Assembly (NCBI GenBank): GCA_039707655.1 | Contig: CM077670.1 | Location: 145,246,001 to 145,310,000 of the forward strand | DNA from: Elymus sibiricus | Taxonomy: Eukaryota; Streptophyta; Magnoliopsida; Poales; Poaceae | Length of the DNA: 64,000 bases | Direction: 5' to 3' | Shown here: positions 21,984-32,551 of the stretch, one piece after another | Layout of the letters: every line of letters starts with the position of its first letter | How positions within the stretch are numbered: the stretch's first letter is position 1 | Position numbers and translations under genes: made by a program | The notes under the pieces: model-generated | Told to the model about the DNA's origin: nothing | What the model saw: only the letters and a program-made list of their open reading frames with translations | The model's database searches: none

Positions 21984-24900
21984 CTACTCTTGGGCACCAG
22001 TCTTTGTGCCTTCAGGGTCATCAGTTCCCGGGTTAGCTACTTCCTGGTGTTCATCAGAGGCCGGGGCCTCCGGGTCATCCTGTTCCGGCTCCGCTCTTCT
22101 TCCGATCTGAAGTTTGTCCAGATCCCAGTCGATAGTTGTCAAGGCTTGGAAGACGGCGTCCTCTTTTATGATAATTGATGGGTCAACATCAGGAGCAAAA
22201 ATATGCTTACGCCGTGATGGAGTGAGGTCGATGGACGTGTAAAATGGCGGGGTGACTCGGATGTTTTCTTCGTTGTAAGCCGGCTGGTACCTCTTGAAGT
22301 CCAATTCTTCAACAAGTTGACTCGCCAACACACGAGTTCCCCTCATGCACCGGGTGTAATCCTCTTCAGAGAATTCGCTGCCGTCAGTGTTGAACTCTGG
22401 AAACCCGCCGACCATCTCGGCCGGATCCATATCTGACACATACGCTTTGGCCAACATGGCACCTGCTCGGGCGGCTGATTTTTTCAACTCTTCGATTTGG
22501 GCAGGCACGGTTGAAAGTTCCTTCAGCACATCCCTTATGAAACGTGGCGGCTCTTTGTGACCCATAATAGACATAATGGTGAACAGGCTCCCTGCATACA
22601 GTTGCTCCAAGAATGTGTAAACCGCCTTGAGCTTGACACGGGGATCTTGCCGCAGATTGATGCTTCTGCTACCTGCACAATTTCAACACATTCGATTACA
22701 GCATTCCCATACAAGTCAATGATTTCGGGCGAGTTATTCCTGACAGATTGGCGGGTCACTTACCAAAGATGGCCTGGGTCATATCAGTAATATAGCGCTT
22801 CAAGCTGCTTAATTCGTCAGTAATGGGCTTGAGCCGGTTCTTCGCCTCTTCAGCACGTTTCAACAGCAATGTTCTCTCTTTCTCATGAGAAGCTGTCAAC
22901 GCTCTCAATTTTTTGGCGGCAGTGGATGCTGATTCTTCTAGAGACACGGCTGCTGACTCGGCATCATTTCGAAGCTTCTTTTCCGCCTTAAGTTGCTTTT
23001 GCAAGCCGGCCGCTCTTGACTCAGCATCATTCAACAGATCCTGTCATCACCAGGTCATATCAGTACGACAATATATGGTCTGGAACTTACAAAATTGCCC
23101 ACTTTGGTGTTTGATAACTAAAGTCCCAAGCAGTTGCTAGCACTCTACATGGCACTTGGGGGCTAATGCAAGTTCATTTTTCTTTTACAAATATCCAGGG
23201 AAAGCTCCAACTCATCTCAGTACAGATGAGTCGGCCCTTGGCGGCTATCACAATCAATTTTCTTCTACATATTGAGTCCATATTATGAAGACCCGGCTGT
23301 TTCACAGAAACAAGCCGGCCCTTGGGGGCTACATGTCACTTTGTTCTCAATATTATTGAAGACCCGACTGTTTCATAGAAGCAAGCCGGCCCTTGGGGGC
23401 TACAAGTCACTTTTACAAAGGACCATTGCTGAAGACCCGACTCATCTTATCAAAATGAGTCAGCCCTTGGGGGCTACACGTTGCTTTTCAGACATATGTT
23501 AAAGAACCGGCTTGTTATATACATAACAACCCGGTCCTTGGGGGCTACAGTTCCGCACCGAAGTATATCATCCTGGAAGTCTTACACACATTCATGCTGA
23601 CCTCTGTCTAAGACTTGGCGGCTACACAAGATATATAAGTATGGAAAAGACAAGATTCTATTTACCTCATATTTCCTTTTCAACATGTTGACCAAGTTGG
23701 CTTCCATATCCCGACTTGTAGATAGCCGGGTCAGATATAATTCATGAATATCAGCCGCGTTGAGTCCTTCAAGCATTGGGAGTTCAAGTTTGTTTTTCCC
23801 TTTCTCAGCCGCCACCGGGTCATCTTTTGCTGCAAGTTTGGTCAAAATAATTGATAGCTCTGTGATGGTGACTTCGTCGGCAATTTGCGGAGATGATAAG
23901 GCTATATCTTCAGTTGCCTTCCTCGGACTGGAAGGGTGAATAGGACTTGGCGGGTTAAGATCCTCCATCGTGTTAGATGCGCCGACTTGAGTGTCCACTT
24001 CTTCCGTTGTTGGCGGCTCGTTTTGCTTGGGCGGATCAACATCTTCATTAGTTTAATTTTTCGCCATCTCGCGTTGGCCTACAGGGGTCACCAAATTTGG
24101 ATCTTCCGGTTCAAGGTTCTCTGGGGTCGAAGATGACTCGCCAGTTTTCCTCTTCTTGGCCTTGGCCCTGTGAATATACACGAAGAGTAAGATAAACAAA
24201 TTCAATGGTTGCGGCAAAGCATGACTTGGTGAAAAATAACACTTACCCCGGCTTAATAACCAAGGGGGGGAGTTGAGTGGCAGATGAGTCGCCCGACGAC
24301 GGAGGCGACTCCTGATAATCCGAATCAGATGGGTTAAGTGGTTGTTTAAAAAGGCCGGCAAGCAGGTGAGATGGAGTTGGACTGTGAGGCACCTCATTGC
24401 GTCACTTACGGGCGGCTGAAGCGTCAGGTAAGCCGGTCAAGAGTTCTCCAGAGCCACTTCGAGTCTGGCGTCTTGCAGAGCCGGCATGCTGCGATTTCTT
24501 TAAAGAAAATCGTGGGTCTAAATAAGTGTGTGGATGAGAAAGTGACACTTTTCTGACAGTTTTTCTGACTCTTTGGGGAACAAAGTTTTCTGAGTCAGAG
24601 GAGATGGAAATTACCTCAACTTCATCAGCCCGGCTGGTTTCAGCATCGCCCTGAGAATAAGAGGCGTCAGCCATTTCAATAAAAAGATGGAAAGAGAGTC
24701 AAGTTTTACCTCTGATTCATCATCAGCTGTTGGCGACTCGCCTCTAGCTACCGTCTCATTTTCAATTTCCGGTTTATTCTTCTTCTGAGCCGGCGCAGCC
24801 TTAGCAGCCTTGGGCTTGACTGCTGGTACTTTCTTTTTCTTCCTGTTCCAGAACGAAGAGTCGGCCTGCACAGTTGAAAACAAGATCAACCAAGTAAGTT

Positions 24901-25831
24901 TAGAGAATTGACAAGCTGGACAAGTGATCACAGAAATGCTTACTGGAGGAGCCTGGTTAAGGGCATAGAATGGTTTCAATCCGGTCTTGTTGCATGCTTC
25001 TTGAGGCTCCCCAAGTAGTTTCTTCGTAGCCTTATTGACTTCATCAGCTGACATATCAATGGGACTGAACCGCTGTGGGTCGGTTGACTCGCCAGAATAA
25101 TTACACATTAAGTCGCCTCGGCGGCTTAAGGGCAGGATCTTCCAGGTAAGCCAGCACCGGGTCAAATCAACACCAGTCAAACCGTTCGCTAGCAAAGCCC
25201 TCAACCTTGGATGTACGTGGGCAACTTGTGCACGTTCTTCTTGAGAAGCCCAGCCAGGAAGTTCAAAAGTTGGGGGAAGGCGTTCAGGTCTATAACCCGG
25301 CAGAGGGTTTTCATCAGCTGGAGCTGTGTTCTTGCAGTAGAACCACGTTTTGCTCCAACCTTTAGGGTGACTCGGCAGAACTGTTGCAGGAAAAGGAACG
25401 TCTCTTCGTCTTTGAATTGAGACCCCGCCAAGTTCTAGGCAGGGGCCATCAGCGCACTCAGTTTGCCGATTGAGATAGAAGAACTCTCTGAAGAGAGGAA
25501 CAGTGGGCTCTATTTGCAGATATACCTCACACAAAACTTGGAATTGACACAGGTTGGATACAGAGTTTGGACCAATGTCTTGAGGGTGAAGGTTGAAAAA
25601 GTGTAGAACATCCCGGAAGAACTTTGACCCGGGTGGAGAGAAACCCCTGAGGAGATGGTCTGTAAAAATCACGACTTCCCCCTCGCGGGTGTGAGGGGTG
25701 TCTTCTGCTGCTGAAGGGGCTCGATAGCCAATTACTTCTTGAGCTGGCAGGAAGCCTTGCTCTTTATAATCGTTTAGTACAAGATCAGAGACTTGAGAAC
25801 ACACCCAGTTACAGACTGTGGTCTTCGCCAT
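21984..25831 (-). pseudogene. Gypsy-3 antisense gene, Transposase_28-like ('putative gypsy type transposon') protein, near-intact
   Basis: It lies antisense to the element. Exons by GT-AG signals: 25831-24944, 24865-24710, 24650-24410, about 24381-24247, 24167-23666, 23040-22764, 22672-21984, coding for about 960 residues. The first exon, from ATG 25831 (MAKTTVCNW), holds the conserved domain: HLLRGFSPPGSKFFRDVLHF, then a segment with LYLQIEP-like text and a Trp-rich KTWFYCKN region. I relate this to Pfam PF04195 from memory. Basic and acidic low-complexity linkers follow (SISSDSEN), then a heptad-rich coiled coil in exon 6 and a Glu/Asp-rich C-terminus. Splice phases agree at all junctions checked except exons 3/4. 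One in-frame TAA lies at 24053-24055. Function is unknown; a nuclear or regulatory role would be a guess. Related genes lie in Gypsy-4 and Gypsy-6. Confidence 0.8.
23153..23625 (+). repeat. Array of stem-loop plus CTTGGGGGCTA units in intron 5 of the Gypsy-3 antisense gene
   Basis: Seven copies of CTTGG(G/C)GGCTA start at 23155, 23237, 23331, 23392, 23466, 23537 and 23614, 61-94 bp apart. The middle five are preceded by inverted repeats whose arm sequences differ: ACTCATCT/AGATGAGT, CCGGCTGTTTC/GAAACAAGCCGG, a related imperfect one, GACTCAT/ATGAGTC, and CCGGCTTGTTAT/ATAACAACCCGG. The repeated tract has the same orientation as the true polypurine tract at 26853. Confidence 0.75.
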
Positions 25832-26852
25832 AGCAAGTCGCCTAAATATGAACGAGGAATGCAAAAACATAAATGGCAGGATTACTCATGCTCATGATAA
25901 GCTCGCATCATATGATCAAAGGTACAGGGGCGAGTCACCATGTTCAGTAAGTCACCCGACTGGGATTTCAGCTATGATTATCAAAATTGGGCGAATCATA
26001 ACAAGTGGATATAAGCCGCCAAGAGTAAGGGCGGCTCATCCTAAGACCAAGGTTGCTGGATTTATCCTAAGTGTTGCAGAAACAAGTTTCGAACAAGAAC
26101 AACTACTATTATGGATCTACAAAACAGCTTAAAAAGAAAAATATTCACTATACCAAGTTCATACAGTGGAAGCAGGGTTTGATCTACTCCAGATTTCTAG
26201 TGAAGGTATGAGGCTCCTAGATGCAAAATGGTACTACGGATAGCAGAGGAACATCATTGTGGAGAAGGCATTTAGAGATAAGATCTGAACGGCGGTAATG
26301 GCGATGCGGCCTGAGTAAGAACGCCGACGAACTAGGGTAAAGCTACTATTACAGATTTAAAGGAGCAATGAATCATACCTGGGCGCGGTGGATTGTTTGG
26401 AGATGACCCCGAGCAGTTTCGATGACGGCGCGCGCGAAGAAAGGGATGCGGTTGAGGTCACCGGCGCGCGTCGGGGTCATACAGCGGCGGAGCTCCTGTT
26501 ACCGGTCGACGCGACGCGAGGAAGAAGACACAATGTGGCGGTCAAAGTGGAAATGAAGACCCCTCAGGAATATTTATAAGGGAAAAGAAAGAAGCAGAAA
26601 TGGCAAGCGCGAGAATCAAGGCGATGCAGTGATAAAAGGCACCTCGTTTATCGGGCCTGTCAGATCCACTCAAGATTTGGAATGACGTCACGCGAGATTT
26701 GCGGATATTAGTTGAAAGGAGTCATAGACTTCAAAGGGAAGATATGACAAGTGTGAAGCATGTTATAAGCCGGCAACTATAAGCCGGCCACGACCCAGAA
26801 GATCAGTCCGGGTTATTCCTATTTTGAAGGTTGACATGAATAAATTCAAATC
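25832..26852 (+). other. Gypsy-3 region upstream of the antisense gene
   Basis: On the minus strand this is the presumed promoter and 5' UTR of the antisense gene. I see no coding frame of note. A short frame at 26388-26579 (plus) has no recognisable motif. TTATAAGCCGGC repeats lie near 26762-26790. No clear TATA box was identified. Confidence 0.4.
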
Positions 26853-26866
26853 AACTTGGGGGCTAA
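26853..26866 (+). other. Gypsy-3 polypurine tract
   Basis: AACTTGGGGGCTAA lies directly before the 3' LTR. Its GGGGGCTA core is the motif repeated inside the element. Confidence 0.85.
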
Positions 26867-27421
26867 TGTCGGGGATATAACCCCTGGATATAACCCGCTA
26901 GGATATAACCCGCCAGGATATAACCCCTGGTCACTATGCGGCGACTTAGAAGAAATGCTTCTATAGGTGGGCCGCGACGATCCAGAAGACCGGAGTCCAG
27001 AGGGTAAGCCGCCCAGGAGATGCCGGCTCACGGCCTAGAGCCTTTCCATCTAAGGCGCCCGAACAGTTTCCTTGTGAAATAAGATGAGTAGGAATTAGAG
27101 TATGACACGGGTTGTCTCTTTGACCCGGACTCTGTTGTAAACCCAGGGCCTCGACCTGTATATAAAGGCGAGCCCCTGAGGCGGAAAGGCTAAGTTACAA
27201 GCTCTCGAGTACTAGGTTAGCCAAGTCGCACCCTTGTAATCGAGATCATCATCAATACAAACCAAGCAGGATGTAGGCTATTACCTCCACCGTGAGGGGC
27301 CGAACCTGGGTAAACCCTTGTCTCTCGATTCCGATCAACCAAGTTCGAGTTACCACCTAGCTGCGATGTCCTCACGACTAAGTCCTTTCACGAGGACATC
27401 TGCCGTGACAAAACCACGACA
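26867..27421 (+). repeat. Gypsy-3 3' LTR
   Basis: 555 bp, the same length as the 5' copy and about 97% identical by eye. It ends ACCACGACA, followed by the ATTGT duplication. Confidence 0.95.
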
Positions 27422-27426
27422 ATTGT

Positions 27427-27887
27427 TGACATTATCCCTGAGATAAATAAGTTAGGAGGCAAAACATTAAACCGCCCCTATCTTCCTATGTGTTTGACTG
27501 AAACGGTTTGTTCTAAAAATAAGCTTTGAGTGTCAGCAATCATGGAAGACTAAAAGATGGTTGAGTATGTGGAATTTGCTAGATCAAAGCTATTACATAG
27601 ACCCTTCCTGAAAATAAGATGAATTGCGATTGTTTGATGACTGAGAACATAGTTTGTTAGTTTTCAAGAAAGTTTATGGCCTATACTTTAAACATGTGAA
27701 TAGCTTGCTACTTGATCATGAGAAGTTTTATGAGATGAGCTACTGATTATGATATATATTGATGCTAGAAAAGTGATTGAAATTATCATTGATCAAACTT
27801 ATGCACTATGCTAGCATTCACACTTCATAAATTATTTATTTTATCATTACCTACTCGAGGACGAGTAGGAATTAAGCTTGGGGATGC
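27427..27887 (+). other. Gypsy-2 internal 3' end and polypurine tract
   Basis: A/T-rich DNA resuming after Gypsy-3, without a gene. It ends in AAGCTTGGGGATGC (27874-27887), the polypurine tract, directly before the LTR. Confidence 0.8.
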
Positions 27888-29545
27888 TGATACGTCTCCA
27901 ACGTATCTATAATTTATGAAGTATTCATGCCATGTTTATTATAGTTTTGTATGATTTTGGTGCACTTTTATATGGCTTTTATATGATTTTCATGGACTAA
28001 CATATTGACCTAGTGCCGAGTGCCAGTTGCTGTTTTCTGCTTGTTTTTGGTTTTCCAAAAAATCCGTATCAAATGAAGTCCAAATGCAGCGAAACTTTTT
28101 GACGATTTTTTCTGGAACATAAGAGACACTAGAAGCTTCGGGAGGTGGCCAGAAGACCCACAGGGGCCCCACGAGCCACCAGGGCGCGCCACCCCCCAGG
28201 CCCCCCTGTGGCCCTACTTCGCATGATTCCAATGCCAAAAAATCATATATATTCAGAAACCCCCGAAAGTTAACCTAGATGAGTTTTTATGTTGCCGCAA
28301 GCCTCTGTACCTCCACGATCTCATCTACAGCCCTTTTCCGGCACCCTGTCGGAGGGGGGAAATCATCACCGGAGGCCATCTTCATCATCCCGGCGGTCTC
28401 CATGACGAGGAGGGAGTAGTTCAACCTCGGGGCTGAGGGTTTGTACCAGTAGCTATGTGTTGTATCTCTCTCTCTCTCGTGTTCTTGATTTGGCACGATC
28501 TTGATGTATCGCGAGCTTTGTTAATATAGTTGGATCATATGGTGTTTCTTCTCTCTCTATCCTTGTTGTGATGAATCGAATCTTTTCCCTTTGAGATTTC
28601 GTTATTGTCGGATTGAATATTCAGATTTGAGAACACTTGATGTATGTCTTGCATATGAATACCCGTGGTGACAATGGGGTATTATATTGATTCACTTGAT
28701 ATATGTTTTGGCACTCAACTCGCAGATTCCCACCGTGACATTGGGGTAATCTATGCATATGGGTTGATGCACGTTTTCATTATCTTTTCTCCGATAGAAA
28801 CTTTGGGGTGCTCCTTGAAGTTCTTTGTGTTGGATTGAATATTATGAATCTGAAGTTGTTTGATGCATATCGAATAATCAACTCACGGATACTTGTGGTG
28901 ACATTGGAGTATCTAGGTGACATTAGGATTGGTTGATGTGTTTCATATGGTGTTATTTTAGTACGAACTCTAGGGCTATTCGTGACACTTATAGGGATGG
29001 CTCAATAGATTGATCGGAAAGGATAACTTTGAGGTGGTTTCGTACCCTACAACAATTTCTTTCTTATGTTCTCCGCTAATAGGAACTTTGGAGTAATTCT
29101 TTATCGCACGTCGAGGGATTGTTATATGATCCAATTATGTTAGCATTGTTGAGAGATTGCACTAGCGAAAGTATGAACCCTAGGCCTTGTTTTTAAGCAT
29201 TGCAATACCATTTGTGCTCACTTTTGTTACTTGCTACCTTGCTGTTTTTATATTTTCAGATTACAAAAACCTATATCTACTATCCATACTACACTTTTAT
29301 CGCCATCTCTTCGTCGAACTAGTGCACCTATACAATTTACCATTGTATTGGGTGTGTTGGGGACACAAGAGATTTCTTGTATTTGGTTGCAGGGTTGTTT
29401 GAGAGATACCATCTTCAACCTATGCCTCCCACGGGTTGATAAACCTTAGGTCATCCACTTGAGGGAAAATTGGTACTGTCCTACAAACCTCTGCGCTTGG
29501 AGGCCCAACACGAGTCTACAAGAACAAGTTGTGTAGTAGACATCA
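27888..29545 (+). repeat. Gypsy-2 3' LTR, complete
   Basis: 1658 bp, starting TGATACGTCTCCAACGTATC and ending GTAGTAGACATCA. It gives the reference for the missing start of the 5' copy. The flank after it is Gypsy-1-type LTR sequence. Confidence 0.94.
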
Positions 29546-30237
29546 AGGCCCTTTCACGAGGTGGTCTCCTGAGGCCACCCGAGGTGGGCGTCGCCCGGCG
29601 CCCGGCACACGGTCCAGTGCCTACCACGTGGGTGACGCGCTTGGAGACAAGCCGGGCAGGAACCGTACCAGCAGGCGCGAACAGAGAGGGTTTCTTCTTT
29701 GGTGCTAAAGGGGTAGCACCGGCTGCCCACCTCCAAAGAAAGTCCCAAGGACTGCCCGTTTGGTGAAAGAAGACCAACACAGCAAGGCGCGCAGGGCAGA
29801 GGTCATCGCGGAGCCCACCGGTGCGTCACGGATAATGCTTTTACAGGCGAAGACCAACTTTAGTCAGCATAAGCCTTGGCGCCTGTCCCCTTTCAAATTG
29901 CCGTTGTGTGTGGCAACCCTTCCCGCCAACGTTTTCGGGGGAAGAGGAGCAAGGCGGCTATAAAAGGGGCAGTGCTGCCACCGTAGAGAGGGAGGACCGT
30001 TTCCCTTGTCTTCAACCTTGTACGCGAGAACCTTCTTGCCCACGATAATCCCAAACACAAAGCAGGAGTAGGGTTTTACACCGCAAGGTGGCCCGAACCT
30101 GGGTAGCTGCTGTGCCCCCTGTCATGCCTTGTGCTCCATGTGCTCTCGCTGTAGCCTGGCCGTGATCACCGTGGAGTGGATAGAAACAAGCACACCCCAG
30201 AGTTCGAACCAGGGTCCCGGGAGCCCCGATTCCGACA
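29546..30237 (+). repeat. Gypsy-1-family LTR remnant
   Basis: It aligns with 3287-3992, with the same TATA box (GGCTATAAAAGGGG, about 29956-29969) and the end GATTCCGACA. The left part was lost where Gypsy-2 lies. By eye it differs from the Gypsy-1 5' LTR at roughly one base in ten, so both are old. Confidence 0.85.
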
Positions 30238-30534
30238 GTGGTTGGCGCCGAGGACTTGATCCCGATGAACTAGTGGCTCAAGAGAGTGAACCTGCCTGGC
30301 AGGGTCGCTGCCATGAGCTACCCACGGTCACAGGGACGAGCACCGAGGACCAGCCATGAGGAGGGGGCATGAGAGCCACTGCGTTTCTATGTTCAGATCA
30401 AGGACATGGAGGATCTCGCCATGCTCATCATCCCGCCCAAGTTCACGGAGGTGCTGCAGCAGTGGCTGGTGATGAAGCCACCACGCGTCGTCAGGAGTTC
30501 TGGGTTCAGGTCCAGAACTTCCAGGGGCACATGG
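30238..30534 (+). other. Sequence between LTR remnant and Gypsy-4, possibly leader and gag fragment
   Basis: It begins GTGGTTGGCGCCGAGGAC. TTGGCGCC is how Gypsy primer sites start, so this may be the leader of a second element whose 5' LTR is 29546-30237. Frames with MEDLAMLIIPPKFTEVLQQW and EFWVQVQNFQGHM are open but I do not recognise them. Gypsy-4 cuts it at 30535. Confidence 0.4.
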
Positions 30535-31009
30535 TGTCGGTGCTAAAACCGGCAGATCTCGGGTAGGGGGTCCCGAGATGTAGGTCTAGGAACAATGGTA
30601 ACAGGGGACGAAGGGAGATGATGTTTACCGAGGTTCGGGCCCTCTCGGAGAAGTAAAACCCTATGTCCTGCTTTGATTGTATTGATGTGACAGAGTACAG
30701 AGTACAAGATGATCTACCTCGAGATCGTATGATTGTGTTCTAAACCCTAAGGCTGGTAATCGTGTGTCTAAAGACTAAACCCCTCGACTTATATATGCAC
30801 CGGGGGTACCTAGGTTACACACATGGTCGGTTGTCAATGCGCCGACTATAGAGCAATCCTTGAAGTACACGCCAAGTCTTCGGAGGTTTCCATCTTAATC
30901 ATGCCGAGGTTGATAGCTTCGGTAGTCCTTCTTTTTAGTGATCGGTGGGCCATAAGCCCTGCCCATGGACTGCGTAAAGGTTAGTACCCCTTAGTCTAGG
31001 ACACCGTCA
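30535..31009 (-). repeat. Gypsy-4 3' LTR
   Basis: 475 bp. On plus it begins TGTCGGTGCTAAAACCGGC and ends GGACACCGTCA; sense reads TGACGGTGTCC…CCGACA. The adjoining ATAGCCCCTGAACTGG (31010-31025) is the complement of the polypurine tract CCAGTTCAGGGGCTAT. Confidence 0.88.
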
Positions 31010-31423
31010 ATAGCCCCTGAACTGGTCTTCGAAGCCGAAGACTGCAGCTCCCACCTCAGAATGGTTCTTTCGGTTGATGTCTTTGGCTTGGCAGACGAAT
31101 TCCTCCTTTGTCAATTTGTGTTCGGATCCAAGGTCTTCAAAGCATCCTCGGCACCCTCGATAAGAGTCCGAGTATCAGCATACTCCGGACCAGGAAACCG
31201 TCTCCCTAAGCAATCCGAAGACTTGCAACTGGGATTTTCTATGGGACCCACCGAACGTGGCCCCAATCATTGTTTATAATTTTTCTGGATTCTCGTGCAA
31301 CTGGGGAACAAGCGTATTGATGACTGGATACCGAAACATCCCCCATCGCCTGATTTACTAGGGTATTTAACTAGCTAGGGCCACAACAAATGTTTTACCC
31401 CAGCATTTCCCCATCTTGCCTCA

Positions 31424-32551
31424 ACATGAAATCCTTCCCTCAGGCTAGCTCAAGAGCTCCCGCAATGGCATGTGCCCCAAGTTCTTCGACGTGTCTCCAC
31501 GGGCCTCTCCCGGGTGACTGCAGAAGTTGCTCCATCACCCATCCCCGATTAAATCGGCTCGCCACTCAGGGCTATTTGCCCAATTCCAATCTCGCGTCTA
31601 CTTGCCCTGGCTTGACGTCCATAGATGGCCAGGTGCTTACAGATAATTACCCCTCACCTCACGGGGGGGGGGACGAGTTTGTTTCGTCCCCTTCCTCCTA
31701 CGAGGTCTTGGATTCCATATTCATGTGTTCCTTAGGGGTCTGTTAGAGTTCTATGGGATCCAACTCCACCATCTTACTCCCAACTCGATCTTGCATATCG
31801 CGGGATTTGTCGCCCTCTGTGAAATGTACCTCGGATGCGAGGCTCACTTTGGGCTATGGAGGAAATATTTCCGCTTAATGCCATGTTCCCGAGATGGAAA
31901 AATTCATGAGGTCGGAGGGGCCGAGGTATGCCGAATTGCTGGGGCTGGCTATCTCCTAGGCACCCCTAAGGAGGATGTCGAGATGTGGACCACCGAATGG
32001 TTCTACATAGCCGACGTCCCACTTTATGACCTGGCCTGTCCCGGGCTTCCTGTCTTCTCCCACACACCTCCAAAGAAGCATTTCAACTAGCGGCCAAGGA
32101 GTCCTTCTCAAGAGGATGACGCCGAGGTGACTCGCCTGGCAGCTCCAGTGTCTTGCCTGGCTCGTAACCGGTTGACCATCGTCAACGTGATCACCATTGC
32201 CATCCTTCGGGGAGTCCAACCTCTCCAACAACGAATCCATCCTTTATGGAGATATAATGGGACGGACGATGCAACTCGGTCCGTGAAGAAAGGCTTCAAG
32301 GATCAAGCGGCCGTTGCGGTTGTATTGGCGGGTATCTATAAGGGGGGAGAAGAGGATTTTGCCCAGCAAAAATTCTTGGACGGCCTCTCTTACTATCGGC
32401 CCGCCGAAGCGGTGAGTTCTTTTACTTAAGCCTCTTGTTTATCCGAGCAGTGTATTTATACTTCTGATCAGATGTTCAGTATATCCGAGCAGGGGTGGAG
32501 GCGCTGGATTGAGACGGTGAACTGTCCGGGTCCAGAGCCAGAGTTGTATGC
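31424..32551 (+). pseudogene. Gypsy-4 antisense gene, N-terminal part (Transposase_28-like)
   Basis: The likely start is the ATG at 31424. The frame breaks at a run of ten G (31663-31672). The continuation in another frame carries the family signature RGLLEFYGIQLHHLTPNSIL, then FVALCEMYLGCEAHFGLWRK and TTEWFYIADVPLYDL. Most of the first exon ends in a further shift near 32090, and a likely GT donor lies at about 32412. A second exon begins after AG near 32490 and is interrupted at 32551 by Gypsy-5. Reading continues at 50888. It is antisense to the LTR, as in Gypsy-3 and Gypsy-6. Confidence 0.75.

Larger units (their letters stand above)
19081..27421 (+). mobile_element. Gypsy-3: complete non-autonomous Gypsy element with antisense gene
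   Basis: Two 555-bp LTRs in direct orientation (19081-19635, 26867-27421) are flanked by a perfect 5-bp duplication ATTGT (19076-19080 and 27422-27426). A primer site follows the left LTR and a polypurine tract precedes the right one, so the element reads plus. The 7.2-kb interior has no gag, protease, RT or integrase; its only gene is a spliced antisense frame (25831-21984). I count about 18 substitutions between the LTRs (about 3%). Confidence 0.93.
13967..29545 (+). mobile_element. Gypsy-2: non-autonomous (LARD-like) Gypsy element containing Gypsy-3
   Basis: The plus-strand order is 5' LTR (13967-15554, first 88 bp missing), tRNA-Asp-type primer site, one short ORF, long non-coding DNA, polypurine tract (27874-27887) and complete 3' LTR (27888-29545). 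Gypsy-3 interrupts it at 19081-27421. Without Gypsy-3 the internal region is about 4 kb and has no protease, RT or integrase, so it must be mobilised in trans. LTR type and primer site place it near Athila-like families; I would compare it with Sabrina/WHAM-type entries. Confidence 0.85.

Noticed and set aside
23200..23625. CRISPR-like array (regular repeats with varying spacers)
   Set aside because: Units are imperfect, stem-loop based and lie in an intron of a plant retrotransposon; no cas genes and not a prokaryotic sequence.
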